Assembly (NCBI GenBank): GCA_020025535.1 | Contig: JAHHRY010000014.1 | Span: 1-32,865 of the forward strand | Direction of reading: 5' to 3' | Length of the DNA stretch: 32,865 nucleotides | Source of the DNA: Oscillospiraceae bacterium | GTDB taxonomy: Bacteria > Bacillota > Clostridia > Oscillospirales > Oscillospiraceae | Part shown: positions 13,460 through 21,362 of the stretch, piece by piece | Layout of the letters: each line of letters begins with the position of its first letter | Numbering within the stretch: the first letter of the stretch is position 1 | Program-made: the position numbers and the translations under genes | Notes under the pieces: generated by a model | What the model saw: the letters and a program-made list of their open reading frames with translations, nothing else | What the model was told of the DNA's origin: nothing | Databases searched by the model: none

Positions 13460-15408
13460 GTGTCACGGTGGCGAAAAGTGCGGGATTCTGCTTCGGCGTG
13501 AATCGTGCCGTGGAGATGGTGGAAAAGGCAGCGGCGGACGGTAAATGGGTAGCGACCCTTGGCCCCATAATCCACAATCACCATGTAGTGGGGGAGTTCG
13601 AGAAGCTGGGAGTCCGGGTGCTGCAGTCTCCGGAAGAGGCGGAACCGGGCATGACGGTGATTATCCGTTCCCACGGCGTTGCCAGAAATGTTCTGGATGC
13701 ACTGGCAGACAAAAACGCAGAAATCATGGATGCCACCTGTCCTTTTGTTAAACGAATACACGAAATTGTCAGCAAGGCTGAAGAAGATGGCAGAATGCCG
13801 GTAATTATCGGCACACGTGCACATCCGGAAGTAGAGGGAATCGCCGGCTGGTGCCGGGACTGCAGAATTTTTGAGACTCCCGAAGAATTGGAAAAATGGT
13901 CGAATGGTGGAGAAATATCCAAAGATACCCCAATCTGCATGGTGTCGCAGACTACCTCTACGGAAAGTTTGTGGAAAAAATGTTCTGAAATCGCAAAAAA
14001 ACAGTTTACTAACGTAAAAATATTTGATACAATATGTAGAGCAACTGAATTTCGACAAGGGGAAGCAGCAAGACTTAGTTCGATTTGCCAAGCCATGGTC
14101 GTTGTAGGAGACCCAACCAGTTCCAACACAGGCCGCCTTGCGATGATTTGCCGTGAGCACTGTAAAAAAGTAGCTCTGGTGGATAACGCCACCGAGCTGG
14201 ATGCAGCTTTTTTTGACGGCGTTGCTGATGTTGGAATCACGGCCGGTGCATCTACACCGGCGTGGATAATAAAGGAGGTCAATAAGACTATGAGCGAAAT
14301 TACTAATGTTGAGGCTGTACAGGAGGAGAACTTCGCAGAACTTCTGGAACAGTCCATCAAGACTTTAAATACAGGAGATAAGGTTATCGGCATCGTTACC
14401 GGCATCGGCAACACCGAGGTCCAGGTCGATTTGGGCACGAAGCACGCCGGCTACATCCCCTATGATGAAGTCAGCAATGATCCTTCCGTGAAGGCGGAAG
14501 ACATCCTGAAGGTTGGCGACGAGATCGAAGTATTCGTTGTTCGTGTCAACGATCAGGAAGGCACTGTTCAGCTGTCCAAGAAGAAGCTGGACGGCATGAA
14601 GGTATGGGACGACATGGCTGTCTGGGCTGAAGAGAAGACCACTGTCGAAGGCACCATCACCGAAGAGAACAAGGGCGGCCTGGTTGCCAATGTTAAGGGC
14701 ATCCGCGTGTTCATCCCCGCTTCTCAGTCCGGCATCGCCAAGGGCGGCGATATGTCTGCCATGATCGGCCAGACTGTCGGCATGAAGATTACCGAGGTCA
14801 ACCGTGCTCGCCGTCGTGTGATCGGCTCCATCCGTGCCGTTACCTCCGAGGAGCGCAAGGCTTCCCGCGAGAAGATCTGGGCTGAGATCGAGGTCGGCAA
14901 GAAGTATCACGGCGTTGTGAAGTCCCTGACTTCTTACGGCGCATTCGTTGACATCGGTGGCGTAGACGGCATGGTTCACGTTTCTGAGCTGAGCTGGAAC
15001 CGCATCAAGACTCCCGCAGACGTTGTGAAGGTCGGCGACGAGATCGATGTATTTGTTATCTCCTTCGACGCTGAGAAGCACAAGATTTCTCTGGGTTACA
15101 AGACCGCTGAGATGAACCCCTGGAACCAGTTCATGACCAACTACAATGTCGGTGATGTGGTGACTGCAAAGGTTGTTAAGCTGATGACCTTCGGTGCATT
15201 CGCTGAGATCATCCCCGGCGTTGACGGCCTGATCCACATCTCTCAGATCGCTGATCGCCGCATCGGCAAGCCCGAGGATGTCCTGTCCGAGGGTCAGGAA
15301 GTCCAGGTTAAGATCACTGATATCGACGCAGAGAACAAGCGTATCTCTCTGTCCATCCGTGCTCTGCTGGAAGAGTCCGCTCCTGCTGACGAAGCTGAGG
15401 CTGAGTAA
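13456..15408 (+). CDS. ispH: IspH - ribosomal protein S1 fusion
   Basis: 650 residues. Residues 1-278 are 4-hydroxy-3-methylbut-2-enyl diphosphate reductase, the last step of the MEP isoprenoid pathway, which makes IPP and DMAPP. The three Fe-S cysteines are present (Cys 12 in GFCFGVNRA, Cys 95 in DATCPFV, Cys 194 in DTICRAT), with IHNHHVV, RAHPEVEG and the SQTTSTE site. Residues 279-650 carry four S1 RNA-binding repeats (starting near 302, 388, 470 and 557), giving a ribosomal protein S1-like half. The fusion is known in Clostridia. The halves differ in composition: S1 uses highly biased ribosomal-type codons. A strong internal Shine-Dalgarno and an internal promoter suggest that S1 is also made alone from 14290. 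A strong terminator follows. Confidence 0.95.
   Translation: MSVTVAKSAGFCFGVNRAVEMVEKAAADGKWVATLGPIIHNHHVVGEFEKLGVRVLQSPEEAEPGMTVIIRSHGVARNVLDALADKNAEIMDATCPFVKRIHEIVSKAEEDGRMPVIIGTRAHPEVEGIAGWCRDCRIFETPEELEKWSNGGEISKDTPICMVSQTTSTESLWKKCSEIAKKQFTNVKIFDTICRATEFRQGEAARLSSICQAMVVVGDPTSSNTGRLAMICREHCKKVALVDNATELDAAFFDGVADVGITAGASTPAWIIKEVNKTMSEITNVEAVQEENFAELLEQSIKTLNTGDKVIGIVTGIGNTEVQVDLGTKHAGYIPYDEVSNDPSVKAEDILKVGDEIEVFVVRVNDQEGTVQLSKKKLDGMKVWDDMAVWAEEKTTVEGTITEENKGGLVANVKGIRVFIPASQSGIAKGGDMSAMIGQTVGMKITEVNRARRRVIGSIRAVTSEERKASREKIWAEIEVGKKYHGVVKSLTSYGAFVDIGGVDGMVHVSELSWNRIKTPADVVKVGDEIDVFVISFDAEKHKISLGYKTAEMNPWNQFMTNYNVGDVVTAKVVKLMTFGAFAEIIPGVDGLIHISQIADRRIGKPEDVLSEGQEVQVKITDIDAENKRISLSIRALLEESAPADEAEAE
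14005..14033 (+). promoter_or_regulatory. Internal promoter inside ispH, upstream of the S1 half
   Basis: TTTACT (14005-14010), 17 bp, TACAAT (14028-14033), with extended -10 TG at 14025-14026. It lies in a local AT-rich island: 13981-14040 has 15 G/C of 60, against 39 of 60 at 14401-14460. It is about 255 bp before the internal S1 start. Confidence 0.5.
14271..14292 (+). promoter_or_regulatory. Internal Shine-Dalgarno and in-frame ATG for standalone S1
   Basis: AAAGGAGGTC (14271-14280) is followed by an in-frame ATG at 14290, exactly at the IspH/S1 junction. Starting here gives a 372-residue four-repeat S1 protein ending at 15408. Confidence 0.65.
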
Positions 15409-15420
15409 TTTACAAGCTAC

Positions 15421-15458
15421 ATACCGGAGCGGCATTGCCGCTCCGGTATTTGCTTTTT
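15421..15458 (+). terminator. Terminator of the dnaG-ispH/S1 operon
   Basis: A perfect 13-bp stem (15421-15433 with 15437-15449) with a 3-nt loop, then TTTGCTTTTT. The Dabb gene's ribosome site follows directly. Confidence 0.85.
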
Positions 15459-15468
15459 AGGAGGATTT

Positions 15469-15750
15469 ATGGTTAAACACATCGTTCTTTACAACTTGAA
15501 GCCCACTGTACAGAAGGAGGACGCAGTCAGAATTGTGGCATCCGTTCTGGAACCGCTGGTAGGCAAGATCCCGGGACTGCTCCATTTGGAAGTCCGGGGC
15601 GATTTCGACGGAATGGTTTACGCGCTGTACTCTGAGTTTGAAAACCGTGAGGCCCTGGAAAACTACAAGGTAAATCCCCTGCATCTGGAGGCAAAATCCC
15701 ATTTCAGTCATTTCCTTGAAATGCGAATTGCCGCCGATTACGAAGTATAA
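15469..15750 (+). CDS. Dabb (stress-responsive A/B barrel) domain protein
   Basis: 93 residues, a single ferredoxin-like Dabb domain. It opens with MVKHIVLYNLKP, carries an IPGLLHLEVRGDF core and YALYSEFENREALENYKVNPLH, and ends with the usual F-x-x-x-R-x-x-x-D-Y. Such proteins dimerise into a barrel. Some members act in polyketide cyclisation or stress response, most are uncharacterised, and no role can be assigned here. AGGAGG precedes the ATG. No promoter of its own is evident between the operon terminator and the start, so it may depend on read-through. Confidence 0.85.
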   Translation: MVKHIVLYNLKPTVQKEDAVRIVASVLEPLVGKIPGLLHLEVRGDFDGMVYALYSEFENREALENYKVNPLHLEAKSHFSHFLEMRIAADYEV

Positions 15751-15759
15751 GAGTATAAG

Positions 15760-15796
15760 AAAAATCCGCAAAACTCTCAGAGTTTTGCGGATTTTT
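15760..15796. terminator. Bidirectional terminator between convergent genes
   Basis: A perfect 18-bp inverted repeat (15760-15777 with 15779-15796) has A-runs at one end and T-runs at the other, so it ends both the Dabb gene and the minus-strand U32 operon. Confidence 0.9.
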
Positions 15797-15805
15797 ACGT
15801 TTTGC

Positions 15806-17014
15806 TTATTTTGCCGACAGATCTACACTTTTACGCAGAATGGTACAGGCGGGAACCTGCCGGGGCAGCTGCATATAAAACTGCATCTGCGGGGTTCTGG
15901 GCTCCGTGAGGATATTGCCGTCCGGATCCTTCATCTGAGGGACTGTGAAGGGGAAGGGGCGGGTATCCGGTCCGACGGCTTCCAATGCATCCCCTTGGGA
16001 AAACTTGTTTCGCAGGCTGCACAGAGCCATGCCGGAGGCATCGCAGCTTTCGACAATGGCACAGATCTGCCATTCCCGGATGTAACGGGAATTGTCCGTG
16101 TATTGACCGGGCTGCCCAAAGTAGAAGCCGGTGGAGTAGACACGGTGGGAAACATGATCCACCTCGTCACGCCAGACCTTGTCGACTTCCCGGCCGGCGG
16201 CCAGATCGTCCAGAACATGGCGGTAAGCACCGGTGACGATGGCGGCATAATAGGCGGATTTGGCTCTGCCTTCGATTTTGATACAGTCGATACCGGCATC
16301 GATCAGCTCTTTCAGGTGGTCGATAGTGCACATATCTCTGGAATTGAGGATGTATGTACCTTTTTCGTCTTCGTACACCGGGAAGTATTCACCGGGACGT
16401 TTTTCCTCCATCAGTGCGTACTGGTAGCGGCAGGGCTGGGCACAGGCACCGCGGTTGGAATCTCTTCCGGTCATGTAGTTGCTTAACAGGCACCGGCCGG
16501 AATAGCTGACGCACATGGCGCCGTGACCAAAGGTTTCGATTTCCAGATCTTTGGGGACTTTTTCCCGGATGCCGATGATTTCCGGAAGACTCAGCTCTCT
16601 TGCCAGAACCACCCGTTTGGCACCCAGATCGTACCACGCAGAAGCGCATTCGTAGTTGGCAATGGACTGCTGTGTGGAAATATGGCGGGCGCAGTGGGGA
16701 GCGTATTTTCCGGCCAGAGTAAAGGCACCCAGGTCTGCAATGATCAGCGCATCCACCCCGGCGGCATCCAGCTGCTCCAGGTAAGCAGGAAGCTGGGCAA
16801 CCTCATCGTTGCGGGGCATGGTATTGACGGTAACATGTACGCTGACTCCGTGGCTGTGGGCAAACGCCACAGCCTTGGGCAGCTCTTCGGGGGAGAAGTT
16901 TCCGGCAAAGGAACGCATTCCAAAATCGGTGCCTGCCAGGTATACTGCGTCAGCACCATAGAGAACCGACATTTTGAGCCGTTCCATATCGCCGGCGGGA
17001 CTTAACAATTCCAT
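15806..17014 (-). CDS. U32 family protein, TrhP-like (tRNA uridine 5-hydroxylation)
   Basis: 402 residues. It opens with MELLSPAGDMERLKMSVLYGADAVY, a U32 barrel. The U32 signature lies at 160-180, around ETFGHGAMCVSYSGRCLLSN. Four cysteines (168, 175, 191, 195) have the spacing that holds the Fe-S cluster in TrhP/RlhA-type members. U32 proteins were long called collagenase-like peptidases. TrhP members use prephenate to make 5-hydroxyuridine in tRNA, while RlhA acts on 23S rRNA. In Bacillus the mltG gene (yrrL) is close to the trhP pair (yrrN/yrrO), and here mltG ends 5 bases upstream, which supports TrhP. Only one copy is seen, so whether it acts alone is open. Confidence 0.88.
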   Translation of the reverse strand: MELLSPAGDMERLKMSVLYGADAVYLAGTDFGMRSFAGNFSPEELPKAVAFAHSHGVSVHVTVNTMPRNDEVAQLPAYLEQLDAAGVDALIIADLGAFTLAGKYAPHCARHISTQQSIANYECASAWYDLGAKRVVLARELSLPEIIGIREKVPKDLEIETFGHGAMCVSYSGRCLLSNYMTGRDSNRGACAQPCRYQYALMEEKRPGEYFPVYEDEKGTYILNSRDMCTIDHLKELIDAGIDCIKIEGRAKSAYYAAIVTGAYRHVLDDLAAGREVDKVWRDEVDHVSHRVYSTGFYFGQPGQYTDNSRYIREWQICAIVESCDASGMALCSLRNKFSQGDALEAVGPDTRPFPFTVPQMKDPDGNILTEPRTPQMQFYMQLPRQVPACTILRKSVDLSAK

Positions 17015-17019
17015 TTCGC

Positions 17020-18762
17020 TTACTCCTCGTTTTTCTTGAGACTCTCCAGGAAAGCCTGATGTTCTTCGTAAGTCTTGGAGAAATGATGGCTGTTGGCCTT
17101 GGGATCCAGTGCGTAGAAATAGTACTTGGTTTCCTCGGGGTCCAAAGCGGCATCCAGACTTGCACGGCCCGGGTTGGAGATGGGGCCGGGGATCAGACCT
17201 TTATGCAGGTAGGTGTTGTAGGGACTGTCCAGCTTCATATCCTCCTGAGTCAGATCGGTGTGACCGGTGATATAAACCAAGGTTGCATCGATGTTCAGGT
17301 GGGGATATTCGTTGGGATTGGTCAGACGGTTGTAAATAACAGAAGAGATGAGATAGTTCTCTTCAATACCGGAGGTTTCCTTTTCAATCATGGAAGCGAT
17401 GATGACCACTTCCCGGATCGTCATTTTGTGCTGGTCGATATATTCCTGAGACAGACCGTTGGCGGCCATCATTTTTGCCAGTGTCTGGTTCAGTGTTTCC
17501 AGCTTGGCGGCCATGTTTTCGGTGAAACGGACATCAAAGTTGTCAAGCATCTTATTCAAAACACGGTCTGCGCTGTCACCGATATAGAATGTGTAGGTAT
17601 CGGGGAAGAGATAGCCTTCCAGACAGTTTTTGGAGTCTCGCTTGACGCCCTCCAGGAACCAGTAATTAGCAAGTTTGCCGTTTATGGAAGCGTTTTCCAA
17701 CTCGCTGACGGTACATACACCCTTTTTCTGAAGCAATTCAAAAATCTGAGCGCAGGTGTAGCCTTCCGGGATCATCACGTCCACGGTAACTCGGTTGGAG
17801 GCGTTAGGGGACATCATCTGCACTAAGGCGTGATAGTCATAAAGCGTGTTCAGCTCATAGGTTCCCGGACCAACTTTCTGCATGGTGTGGGAAAGCTTGG
17901 CATAGAGCTTGAACAGACCGGGCTTTGTAATCAAGCCGGTGGTTTCCAGCTTGTCTGTGAGGGAGTCCAGATCGTCGTTAGCCGTGATGGTGATGGTAAC
18001 GGCTTTATCTTCCCGTCCGAATGCCAGCACGTCCGTGGCGCAGTCCCAGACCAGCCGTCCGATGCCGGCACCGATGCACACAACCAGAATCAGCCAGATA
18101 ATGGTGGAAAGAAAATGAGGAATGCCGAACATTCCATAGGGGTTGTTCTTCTTGGGGTGCTTTTTCTGCACAGGGGGTTCCTCCTGAACATTTTCTTTAC
18201 GGGGGGGATCGATTTCCTGCGTTTTGGCGCCCATGGGGACGAGACCTTCGGTTTCTTCAACGGGAGCGGAAGGTTCCGGGGTGCTGCTGAAAATCTGCTC
18301 CAGCTCTGCCTTGTCGCCAAAGGCATCCAAAAAGTCGGGATCCACGAAAAATTCGTCCGTGTCTTTGCCGGGAGTACCTTCGCTGCCGGTGTTGTCCGGC
18401 TCGGTGTTTTTGGAAGAAATCAGACCGGCAGCTTTCAGAGCGTTTTTGTCCGGGAGAACCTGCGTTGCATCATCCGAAGATGCCAGAATTTCTTGCAGTA
18501 AAGCGTCCTCGTCTTCGCTGAAAAGAACACCCTTTTCTTCCGGTGCTGCCTCTGCAGACTCGATGGGCTTGTTCTCTATGATTTCTTCGGCTTCCTCCTC
18601 GATTTTATCCCAGGGATCCGTCTGTGCGGAAGAGTCGGGGGGGGGATCGGTGGGCGTATCCAGGAATTGCTGAAGAAGCTGGTCCAGATACGCCTCCGGA
18701 TTGAGGTTAGGATCCTGCTTGGAGCCGGGATCCTGCTTGGGGTTGTTTTTGGAATCGTTCAT
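17020..18762 (-). CDS. mltG: Endolytic murein transglycosylase MltG with long acidic N-terminal region
   Basis: 580 residues. 1-205 is a low-complexity, acidic, Pro/Glu/Asp-rich cytoplasmic region. One transmembrane helix (about 217-238) follows. The extracellular part is MltG/YceG: a LysM-like subdomain (IPEGYTCAQIFELLQKKGV, 331-349), then LEGYLFPDTY (381-390) and the catalytic segment IIASMIEKETSG with catalytic Glu 460. MltG cuts nascent glycan strands in the membrane and sets their length, working with the elongation machinery. E. coli MltG has about 340 residues, so the N-terminal region is the extra part. A small tandem repeat (KQDPGSKQDPNLNP) opens it. AGGAGG precedes the start. It is in an operon with tmk and pfpI upstream and the U32 gene downstream. 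Confidence 0.93.
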   Translation of the reverse strand: MNDSKNNPKQDPGSKQDPNLNPEAYLDQLLQQFLDTPTDPPPDSSAQTDPWDKIEEEAEEIIENKPIESAEAAPEEKGVLFSEDEDALLQEILASSDDATQVLPDKNALKAAGLISSKNTEPDNTGSEGTPGKDTDEFFVDPDFLDAFGDKAELEQIFSSTPEPSAPVEETEGLVPMGAKTQEIDPPRKENVQEEPPVQKKHPKKNNPYGMFGIPHFLSTIIWLILVVCIGAGIGRLVWDCATDVLAFGREDKAVTITITANDDLDSLTDKLETTGLITKPGLFKLYAKLSHTMQKVGPGTYELNTLYDYHALVQMMSPNASNRVTVDVMIPEGYTCAQIFELLQKKGVCTVSELENASINGKLANYWFLEGVKRDSKNCLEGYLFPDTYTFYIGDSADRVLNKMLDNFDVRFTENMAAKLETLNQTLAKMMAANGLSQEYIDQHKMTIREVVIIASMIEKETSGIEENYLISSVIYNRLTNPNEYPHLNIDATLVYITGHTDLTQEDMKLDSPYNTYLHKGLIPGPISNPGRASLDAALDPEETKYYFYALDPKANSHHFSKTYEEHQAFLESLKKNEE

Positions 18763-18777
18763 AGGACATTCCTCCTG

Positions 18778-19320
18778 TTAACGGATGACAATCTGTGCGG
18801 CGATACGGTCCGCTTCAGACTGTCCTTTAAGTGCGGAAATAAGCTCCAGGGCAAAGGGAACGGCACAGCCGGCAGAGGTGCCGGTAATGATCTTCCCGTC
18901 CCGGACGCAGGGACTGTCAGGAACCATCCGGGCAGTACCCATTTCGTTTTCGCAGCCGGGATAGCAAACGGCGTTTCTTCCGTCGGTGATCCCCAGCTGC
19001 GCCAGAATGGTGGGCGCGGCACAGATGGCTGCGACAAACCGGTCATTTTCAAAAGCATAACGGACTGCGTTCAAAGCGTCTTTGCTGGCTTTGACAGAGG
19101 CAACGCCTTTCAGTCCGCCGGGAAGCACGATCATATCCAGATCGGACAGATTCATCTGCTCCAAAAGAATGTCGGCTTCTACTGCGATATTGTGACTTCC
19201 ATAGATAGTTTTCCCCTGAATACCTACGCTCATAACCGGGATATTGGCTCTGCGGAGTAAATCAATTGGGGTGATGGCTTCGGTTTCTTCAAAACCGGTA
19301 CCGAGAAGTACATATACCAT
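18778..19320 (-). CDS. DJ-1/PfpI family protein
   Basis: 180 residues with a single DJ-1/ThiJ/PfpI domain. The conserved acid is in GFEETEAITP (Glu 14), the nucleophile is Cys 100 in AAICAAPTIL, and DMIVLPGG and IITGTSAGCA follow the family pattern. The set resembles the YajL/DJ-1 clade (DJ-1 starts with the same EExE pattern) more than heat-shock PfpI proteases. Proposed activities in the clade are glyoxalase or deglycase type, or redox chaperone; these are debated. It starts 2 bases after the tmk stop and ends 15 bases before mltG. Confidence 0.9.
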   Translation of the reverse strand: MVYVLLGTGFEETEAITPIDLLRRANIPVMSVGIQGKTIYGSHNIAVEADILLEQMNLSDLDMIVLPGGLKGVASVKASKDALNAVRYAFENDRFVAAICAAPTILAQLGITDGRNAVCYPGCENEMGTARMVPDSPCVRDGKIITGTSAGCAVPFALELISALKGQSEADRIAAQIVIR

Positions 19321-19322
19321 GG

Positions 19323-19991
19323 TTATTCCTCCAGACTGGCTTTTACATATCGGTAAATTTCTTCGTGAATATCCTCAATGCTGCGCATAACACCGTCTTT
19401 GACACAGGAGATGACCGTCCAGCCGTAGTATTCGGCTGCGGCCCGTCCGGTTTCCCGGCATGTGGCCAGGTAGTGCATATCCTGCTCGTGAATGTCCGCC
19501 TTGGTGTTGGTCTTTTCCTCTCTCTGGCGGAGCAGCTGTTCGGTGAAGTCGGTGGGCACATCCAGATAAAGCGTCAGGTCAGGGCGGGGAAGTGCCAGAC
19601 GGTCATATTCAAATTCATACAGCCACTTCAGAAACTCCTGACGCTTTTCTTCCGGTTCCTTGGATGCCTGATGCACGGCGTTGGAAGTGGTGTAACGATC
19701 GGAAATAACCAGACCGCCGGATTCGTACCAGTCGCCCCAATCCTGCTTGTAGGAAGCGTAGCGATCGACTGCATAGAAAGCGGAGGCAGCATAGGCGTTG
19801 ACATCGCCGGGATGCGTGCCGAAGGCACCGCCCAGGTACATACGAATCAGTGCGGAGCTTTCCTCCTGATACCGGGGGAATACAATGTGACGAAAAGATT
19901 GACCTTCTCTTTCCAACCGTTCGGACATCAAACGGAACTGTGTGGATTTACCGGAACCGTCGGTTCCCTCGATTACGATCAGTTTGCCCAT
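19323..19991 (-). CDS. tmk: Thymidylate kinase
   Basis: 222 residues from the ATG at 19991, preceded by AAGGAGG at 6-base spacing. An earlier in-frame ATG at 20015 lies upstream of that site and is unlikely. It phosphorylates dTMP to dTDP. Visible: P-loop GTDGSGKST (10-18), the FPRY segment that contacts dTMP, and SDRYTTSN (the DR-Y motif). The lid region RQREEKTNTKADIHE has basic residues. It heads the minus-strand operon tmk - DJ-1 - mltG - U32. ThyA and DHFR for the same pathway are encoded at 22273 and 27614. Confidence 0.92.
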   Translation of the reverse strand: MGKLIVIEGTDGSGKSTQFRLMSERLEREGQSFRHIVFPRYQEESSALIRMYLGGAFGTHPGDVNAYAASAFYAVDRYASYKQDWGDWYESGGLVISDRYTTSNAVHQASKEPEEKRQEFLKWLYEFEYDRLALPRPDLTLYLDVPTDFTEQLLRQREEKTNTKADIHEQDMHYLATCRETGRAAAEYYGWTVISCVKDGVMRSIEDIHEEIYRYVKASLEE

Positions 19992-20030
19992 GTGGCGCCT
20001 CCTTGGAATGGTCATAAAATGTTACCATAC

Positions 20031-20059
20031 AATATAACATATTATCTGCAGTTTGTCCA
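20031..20059 (-). promoter_or_regulatory. Promoter of the tmk-mltG-U32 operon
   Basis: On the minus strand: TGGACA (20054-20059), 17 bp, TATATT (20031-20036). Confidence 0.6.
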
Positions 20060-20107
20060 CCGAAAGGGAAAACTCCAAAGTGAATTTTCTAAAAACAACT
20101 GCGGCGG

Positions 20108-20136
20108 TTGAAAAATATCAGGGGAAGTGATAATAT
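20108..20136 (+). promoter_or_regulatory. Promoter of the helicase-dprA-thyA operon
   Basis: TTGAAA (20108-20113), 17 bp, TAATAT (20131-20136), with extended -10 TG at 20128-20129. Because the GTG at 20127 sits inside this promoter, the helicase start at 20172 is preferred. Confidence 0.55.
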
Positions 20137-20171
20137 ATAAAAAACTATTGTTACAGATAAGGACGAGAAAT

Positions 20172-21362
20172 ATGGAAACCGGAACGATTACATTTCAGGA
20201 TCTGGGACTCTCTGATGCCATGCTCAAGGCGTTGGAGAAGAAAGGCTACGGCTATCCCACAACGATACAGGCAGAGGCGATTCCGCACTTTATGCAGTGG
20301 AAAGACGTGATTGCCAAAGCGCCTACCGGTACCGGTAAAACTTTTGCTTTTGGCATCCCCATGATTGAGCATATTGATGCAGCTTCTGATGCGGTGCAGG
20401 GTCTGATTCTGGCGCCTACCCGGGAGCTGGCAATTCAGATCGGCGATGAGCTGCGCGGTCTTCTGACTTATTACGAAGGCATCCGTGTGGCAGTGCTGTA
20501 TGGCGGCGCCGGCATCGGTGCACAGATTAAGCAGCTGGAGCGCAAGCCTCAGATCGTTGTGGCAACGCCCGGCCGGCTGATGGATCACTATAACCGTAAG
20601 ACCGTTCGGCTGGACAAGATTCAGACGGTTGTGCTGGACGAAGCAGACCGTATGCTGGATATGGGCTTTTTCAAGGACGTGACCCGGATTATCGAAAAGG
20701 TGAAAAACCGCCGGAATCTGGGACTGTTCTCTGCCACCATCTCACAGGAAGTCATGACGGTGTCCTGGATGTACCAGCGTGATGAAGTGGAAATCACAGT
20801 CGAGCCCAAGCAGGAAGACCGCCCGGATATCGACCAGTTCAGTCTGACGGTGTCCCCTCTGGAGAAGGAAGAAACCGCTCTGCGGCTGATTCGCAGCCAG
20901 GGCTATGAGCGGGTGATGATTTTCTGCAACACCAAGCATATGTGCCAGCGTCTCAGCGATGACTTCAGGAGAGCCGGCATGGACTGTGACTGTATCCACG
21001 GCGATGTCCGCCAGAATCAGCGGGAAAAGACCATGCAGCGTTACCGGGACGGAAAATTACCGATCCTCATTGCAACGGATGTGGCGTCCCGTGGCATTGA
21101 TGTGGACAACGTGGACTGCGTTATCAACTATGATGTGCCGGAGGAAAATGAATACTACGTTCACCGAATCGGCAGAACAGGCCGTGCCAAGCGCAGAGGC
21201 GTGGCATGGTCCATTATCGGCAATTTCCCGGAGAAAGCCAAGCTGGATGAAATTGCCAAGTATTCCAACTATCAGATTAAGCCCATGGTTTTGGATGCCG
21301 ACGGCGTTCTGTCAGAAGTGGTCGTCAAGGCACCGATGCCTCCCAAGAGGCGGTTCCGTTGA
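20172..21362 (+). CDS. DEAD-box ATP-dependent RNA helicase
   Basis: 396 residues with the full motif set: Q motif (PTTIQAEAIP), I APTGTGKT (50-57), Ia PTREL, Ib TPGRL, II DEAD (156-159), III SAT (187-189), IV MIFCNTK, V ATDVASRGIDV and VI HRIGRTGRA. The two RecA domains fill the protein, and there is almost no C-terminal extension, so it is a minimal helicase and not DbpA- or CsdA-like with an RNA-binding tail. The likely role is RNA remodelling, cold adaptation or ribosome assembly; the specific partner is unknown. The ribosome site (AAGGA) is modest. It is coupled to the next gene by a TTGA overlap. Confidence 0.92.
   Translation: METGTITFQDLGLSDAMLKALEKKGYGYPTTIQAEAIPHFMQWKDVIAKAPTGTGKTFAFGIPMIEHIDAASDAVQGLILAPTRELAIQIGDELRGLLTYYEGIRVAVLYGGAGIGAQIKQLERKPQIVVATPGRLMDHYNRKTVRLDKIQTVVLDEADRMLDMGFFKDVTRIIEKVKNRRNLGLFSATISQEVMTVSWMYQRDEVEITVEPKQEDRPDIDQFSLTVSPLEKEETALRLIRSQGYERVMIFCNTKHMCQRLSDDFRRAGMDCDCIHGDVRQNQREKTMQRYRDGKLPILIATDVASRGIDVDNVDCVINYDVPEENEYYVHRIGRTGRAKRRGVAWSIIGNFPEKAKLDEIAKYSNYQIKPMVLDADGVLSEVVVKAPMPPKRRFR

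Noticed and set aside
13456..15408. Assembly error as the cause of the IspH-S1 fusion
   Set aside because: The reading frame is clean through the junction and the fusion is a known clostridial architecture.
18700..18755. Short direct repeat at the start of mltG (KQDP repeated) as a regulatory repeat
   Set aside because: It is in frame within a low-complexity coding region and is best explained as a coding tandem repeat.
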